Below are positions 22,544-24,475 of a DNA stretch of 24,475 bases, one piece after another; the first letter of the stretch is position 1; the number at the start of each line of letters is the position of its first letter. Both the position numbers and the translations under genes were made by a program. Location of the stretch: assembly GCA_964414835.1 (NCBI GenBank), contig CAYPWY010000030.1, forward strand, positions 1-24,475, in the 5' to 3' direction. Origin of the DNA: Eshraghiella sp964414835 (GTDB taxonomy: Bacteria; Bacillota; Clostridia; Lachnospirales; Lachnospiraceae). The notes beneath the pieces were generated by a model. That model was not told the origin of the DNA. It worked only from the letters and a program-made list of their open reading frames with translations, and did not search any database.

Positions 22544-23446
22544 ATGATTAACGGAATCATTAACGTATACAAGGAAAAAGGCTACACCTCCCATGACGTG
22601 GTGGCAAAATTAAGAGGTATTTTAAGGCAGAAAAAAATAGGACATACAGGAACCCTTGACCCTGATGCCACAGGTGTTTTACCGGTATGTCTGGGAAGTG
22701 CAACCAGACTTTGTGATATGCTGACTGACAAAAGCAAGGAATACAAAGCGGTTATGCTGTTGGGAGTGACAACTGACACAGAGGACATTACGGGAAGTGT
22801 GCTGTCGCAAAAAAACGTGGACCTGCCGGAACAGCAGGTGGAAGAGGCAATATTATCTTTTGTGGGCAGTTATGGACAGATACCGCCTATGTACTCCGCA
22901 ATTAAGGTTGGAGGAAGAAAGCTTTATGAGCTTGCCAGGGACGGTATTGAAATTCAGCGCAGACCGCGGAATGTGACAATTGATTTTATTAAAGTTGAAA
23001 AGATTGATTTGCCGAGAGTGGCATTTACCGTTGGATGCCAAAAGGGTACTTATATCCGTTCTCTTTGCAGGGATATAGGAGAAAAGCTGGGATGCGGGGC
23101 ATGTATGGAAAGCCTTGTAAGGACCAGAGTGGGAAATAACCTTTTGGAAAATGCAGTTACACTTGATGAAATAGAGAAACTGTACGGAAACGGTCAAATT
23201 GACAAAGTAGTACAGCCGGCAGACTGCTTTTTCCAAGAATATCCGAAGGTTACAGTAAGCGGCAGAAACGAAAAGCTTGTGCGCAATGGAAATAAGTTCA
23301 GATATGATGATAAAACGGACAAGCCCGATATGGTAAGAGTATATTTTTACAAAGGGGAAAATGACATGGCTTTTGCCGGATTATATCAATACGACAGGGA
23401 CAATGATTTATATAAACCGTTTAAGATGTTCCTGAACGGAGAGTGA
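22544..23446 (+). CDS. truB: tRNA pseudouridine(55) synthase TruB
   Basis: TruB converts U55 in the T-loop of tRNAs to pseudouridine. The 300-residue length is normal. The catalytic aspartate is D39 in HTGTLDPDATGVLP (34-47); other family motifs are YKAVMLLGVTTDTEDITG, QIPPMYSAIKVGGRKLYELAR and GTYIRSLCRDIG. A weak AGGTGAT precedes ATG. It follows nrnA by 13 bases and precedes ribF by four. Confidence 0.96.
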   Translation: MINGIINVYKEKGYTSHDVVAKLRGILRQKKIGHTGTLDPDATGVLPVCLGSATRLCDMLTDKSKEYKAVMLLGVTTDTEDITGSVLSQKNVDLPEQQVEEAILSFVGSYGQIPPMYSAIKVGGRKLYELARDGIEIQRRPRNVTIDFIKVEKIDLPRVAFTVGCQKGTYIRSLCRDIGEKLGCGACMESLVRTRVGNNLLENAVTLDEIEKLYGNGQIDKVVQPADCFFQEYPKVTVSGRNEKLVRNGNKFRYDDKTDKPDMVRVYFYKGENDMAFAGLYQYDRDNDLYKPFKMFLNGE

Positions 23447-23450
23447 TTTA

Positions 23451-24371
23451 ATGATATGTATTAAGGAAAAGGATTTCCTTCTTGAACAAAAAACAATAGT
23501 AACACTTGGTAAATTTGACGGCATACACAAAGGACACAGAAAGCTTATCAAAGCGGCAAAAGAACTTGCTGCAGAACATAACCTGCCCGTTGTGGTATTC
23601 ACATTTAAAGTTGCAGAAGGTGAATATTTTCCCTATATGGACGGTGAAAAGATAACGACATTTGAAGAAAGAGTGCACATTTTTGAAAGCCTTGGGGTTG
23701 ATATTCTGGTAGAGTATCCCTTTGACACAAATGTAGCGGCTACTGAGCCGATAGCTTTTATTGAGCAGGTCATAAAAAATAAAATTAATGCATCGTATGT
23801 AGTGGTTGGTCAAGACTGGAGCTTCGGAAAAGACGGAGCCGGAAATACGGACCTTCTCAAAGCGTCCCAGAAGCTTTTTGATTTTAACGCAGTTGTGGTG
23901 GAAAAAGAACTTCACGATGGCAGGGAAATAGGCAGCAGCTGGATAAGAGATGAGATTAAAGCGGGACGTATGGAAACGGCAAACATACTGTTGGATTATC
24001 CCTACAGTGTCCGGGGAACAGTTGTTCACGGAAATAATCTGGGACATACTATTGGAATACCTACAGCAAATATAATTCCTGATGCAGATAAACTTCTTCC
24101 GCCTTATGGTGTGTATGCATCCAAGGTGTTTTTTGACGATAAAGAATATTACGGTATTACCAATATAGGCGTAAAGCCTACGGTTACAGACGAAAATATT
24201 GCGGGAGCAGAAACATATATTATTGACTACAGCGGGGATTTGTATGGCAGGGAAATTACCGTTGAACTGATACATTTCCAGCGGCCGGAGATGAGATTCC
24301 AAAGTGTCGATATGCTTCAGACGCAGCTTATGCGGGATATTGAATTTGCCAGAACTTATTTTCTCATATAA
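23451..24371 (+). CDS. ribF: bifunctional riboflavin kinase/FMN adenylyltransferase
   Basis: RibF phosphorylates riboflavin to FMN and adenylates FMN to FAD. The 306-residue protein has an N-terminal nucleotidyltransferase domain (LGKFDGIHKGH, 19-29; VVGQDWSFGKDGAG; SSWIRDEIKAG) and a C-terminal riboflavin kinase barrel (GTVVHGNNLGHTIGIPTANI, about 187-206; YGVYASKVFF; ITNIGVKPTV). All diagnostic motifs are present. It is the last gene of the operon in the window; in many Firmicutes rpsO follows, but none begins in the remaining 104 bases. Confidence 0.96.
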   Translation: MICIKEKDFLLEQKTIVTLGKFDGIHKGHRKLIKAAKELAAEHNLPVVVFTFKVAEGEYFPYMDGEKITTFEERVHIFESLGVDILVEYPFDTNVAATEPIAFIEQVIKNKINASYVVVGQDWSFGKDGAGNTDLLKASQKLFDFNAVVVEKELHDGREIGSSWIRDEIKAGRMETANILLDYPYSVRGTVVHGNNLGHTIGIPTANIIPDADKLLPPYGVYASKVFFDDKEYYGITNIGVKPTVTDENIAGAETYIIDYSGDLYGREITVELIHFQRPEMRFQSVDMLQTQLMRDIEFARTYFLI

Positions 24372-24475
24372 ATAGCTGACTTGAAAAAGTAAATTCCAGT
24401 GCAGGACTAAATTCCACATCCCCCTTTAAAAGTTGCCTGTTTTATTTATTTTTATGGTGCAACTGGATGTAAATC
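24372..24475. other. right-edge intergenic DNA with direct and inverted repeats
   Basis: TAAATTCCA occurs twice (24390-24398 and 24408-24416), 18 bases apart. AGTTGC (24431-24436) and GCAACT (24459-24464) are inverted around an AT-rich 22-base loop. No good terminator for the ribF operon and no start of rpsO are seen. Spaced direct repeats of this kind occur in the ends of some transposons and also as operator sites; the window ends before this can be decided. Confidence 0.4.

Noticed and set aside
23448..24419. 323-codon open frame on the minus strand opposite ribF
   Set aside because: ribF on the plus strand has all family motifs; the antisense frame has no ribosome site and a composition unlike the neighbouring proteins.

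Overview
The window looks like chromosome of a low-GC Gram-positive bacterium of the class Clostridia, most likely a member of the Lachnospiraceae. The evidence is AT-rich DNA with AGGAGG-type ribosome binding sites, consensus TTGACA/TATAAT promoters, the rimP-nusA-ylxR-ylxQ-infB-rbfA-nrnA-truB-ribF order, an oxygen-sensitive type of iron-sulfur enzyme gene, and a CheV protein that suggests motility. The genus is not determined. There is no rRNA, tRNA, CRISPR array or complete insertion sequence.

Layout. (1) 1-4860, plus strand: a strong terminator from upstream, then cheV (CheW-receiver fusion), a single-pass membrane protein with an acidic/lysine-rich cytoplasmic part, hisH-hisF (glutamine amidotransferase and cyclase of imidazole glycerol phosphate synthase), and ung (uracil-DNA glycosylase), closely packed and probably one operon. 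(2) 4992-9224, minus strand: one 1410-residue gene that fuses two ASKHA-type activator ATPase modules to DUF2229 and a 2-hydroxyacyl-CoA dehydratase-like half. (3) 9225-9615: a divergent regulatory region of about 390 bp with one near-perfect promoter on each strand and, on the corA side, a long leader with a small upstream reading frame and mutually exclusive stem-loops. (4) 9616-11516, plus strand: a CorA-type metal transporter and a rhomboid-fold membrane protein lacking the catalytic residues but carrying a C-terminal zinc-ribbon, closed by a hairpin terminator. (5) 11681-16036: a four-gene ABC export cassette of the GldA/GldF/GldG type plus a DUF4340 protein. (6) 16057-24371: a translation/RNA-metabolism operon (rimP, nusA, rnpM/ylxR, ylxQ, infB, rbfA, nrnA, truB, ribF) behind an extended -10 promoter and a leader hairpin.

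How the genes work together. The last operon is a classical housekeeping unit: 30S maturation (RimP, RbfA), transcription elongation and termination (NusA), RNase P modulation (YlxR), an L7Ae-type RNA-binding protein (YlxQ), initiation (IF2), nanoRNA/pAp turnover (NrnA), tRNA U55 pseudouridylation (TruB) and FMN/FAD synthesis (RibF). The Gld-like cassette has the composition of an ABC transporter with an anchored periplasm-type accessory domain; its substrate is unknown. The large activase-dehydratase fusion carries in one chain what is normally three or more subunits.

The most interesting parts are not the housekeeping genes but the regulatory DNA: the corA leader with its 28-codon reading frame, two genes (the fused activase and infB) where an inverted repeat lies exactly between the Shine-Dalgarno sequence and the start codon, the rimP leader hairpin, and a perfect 18-bp palindrome before infB. 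No wholly new multi-gene system can be proven from this sequence alone; the corA leader and the pseudo-rhomboid beside it are the best candidates.
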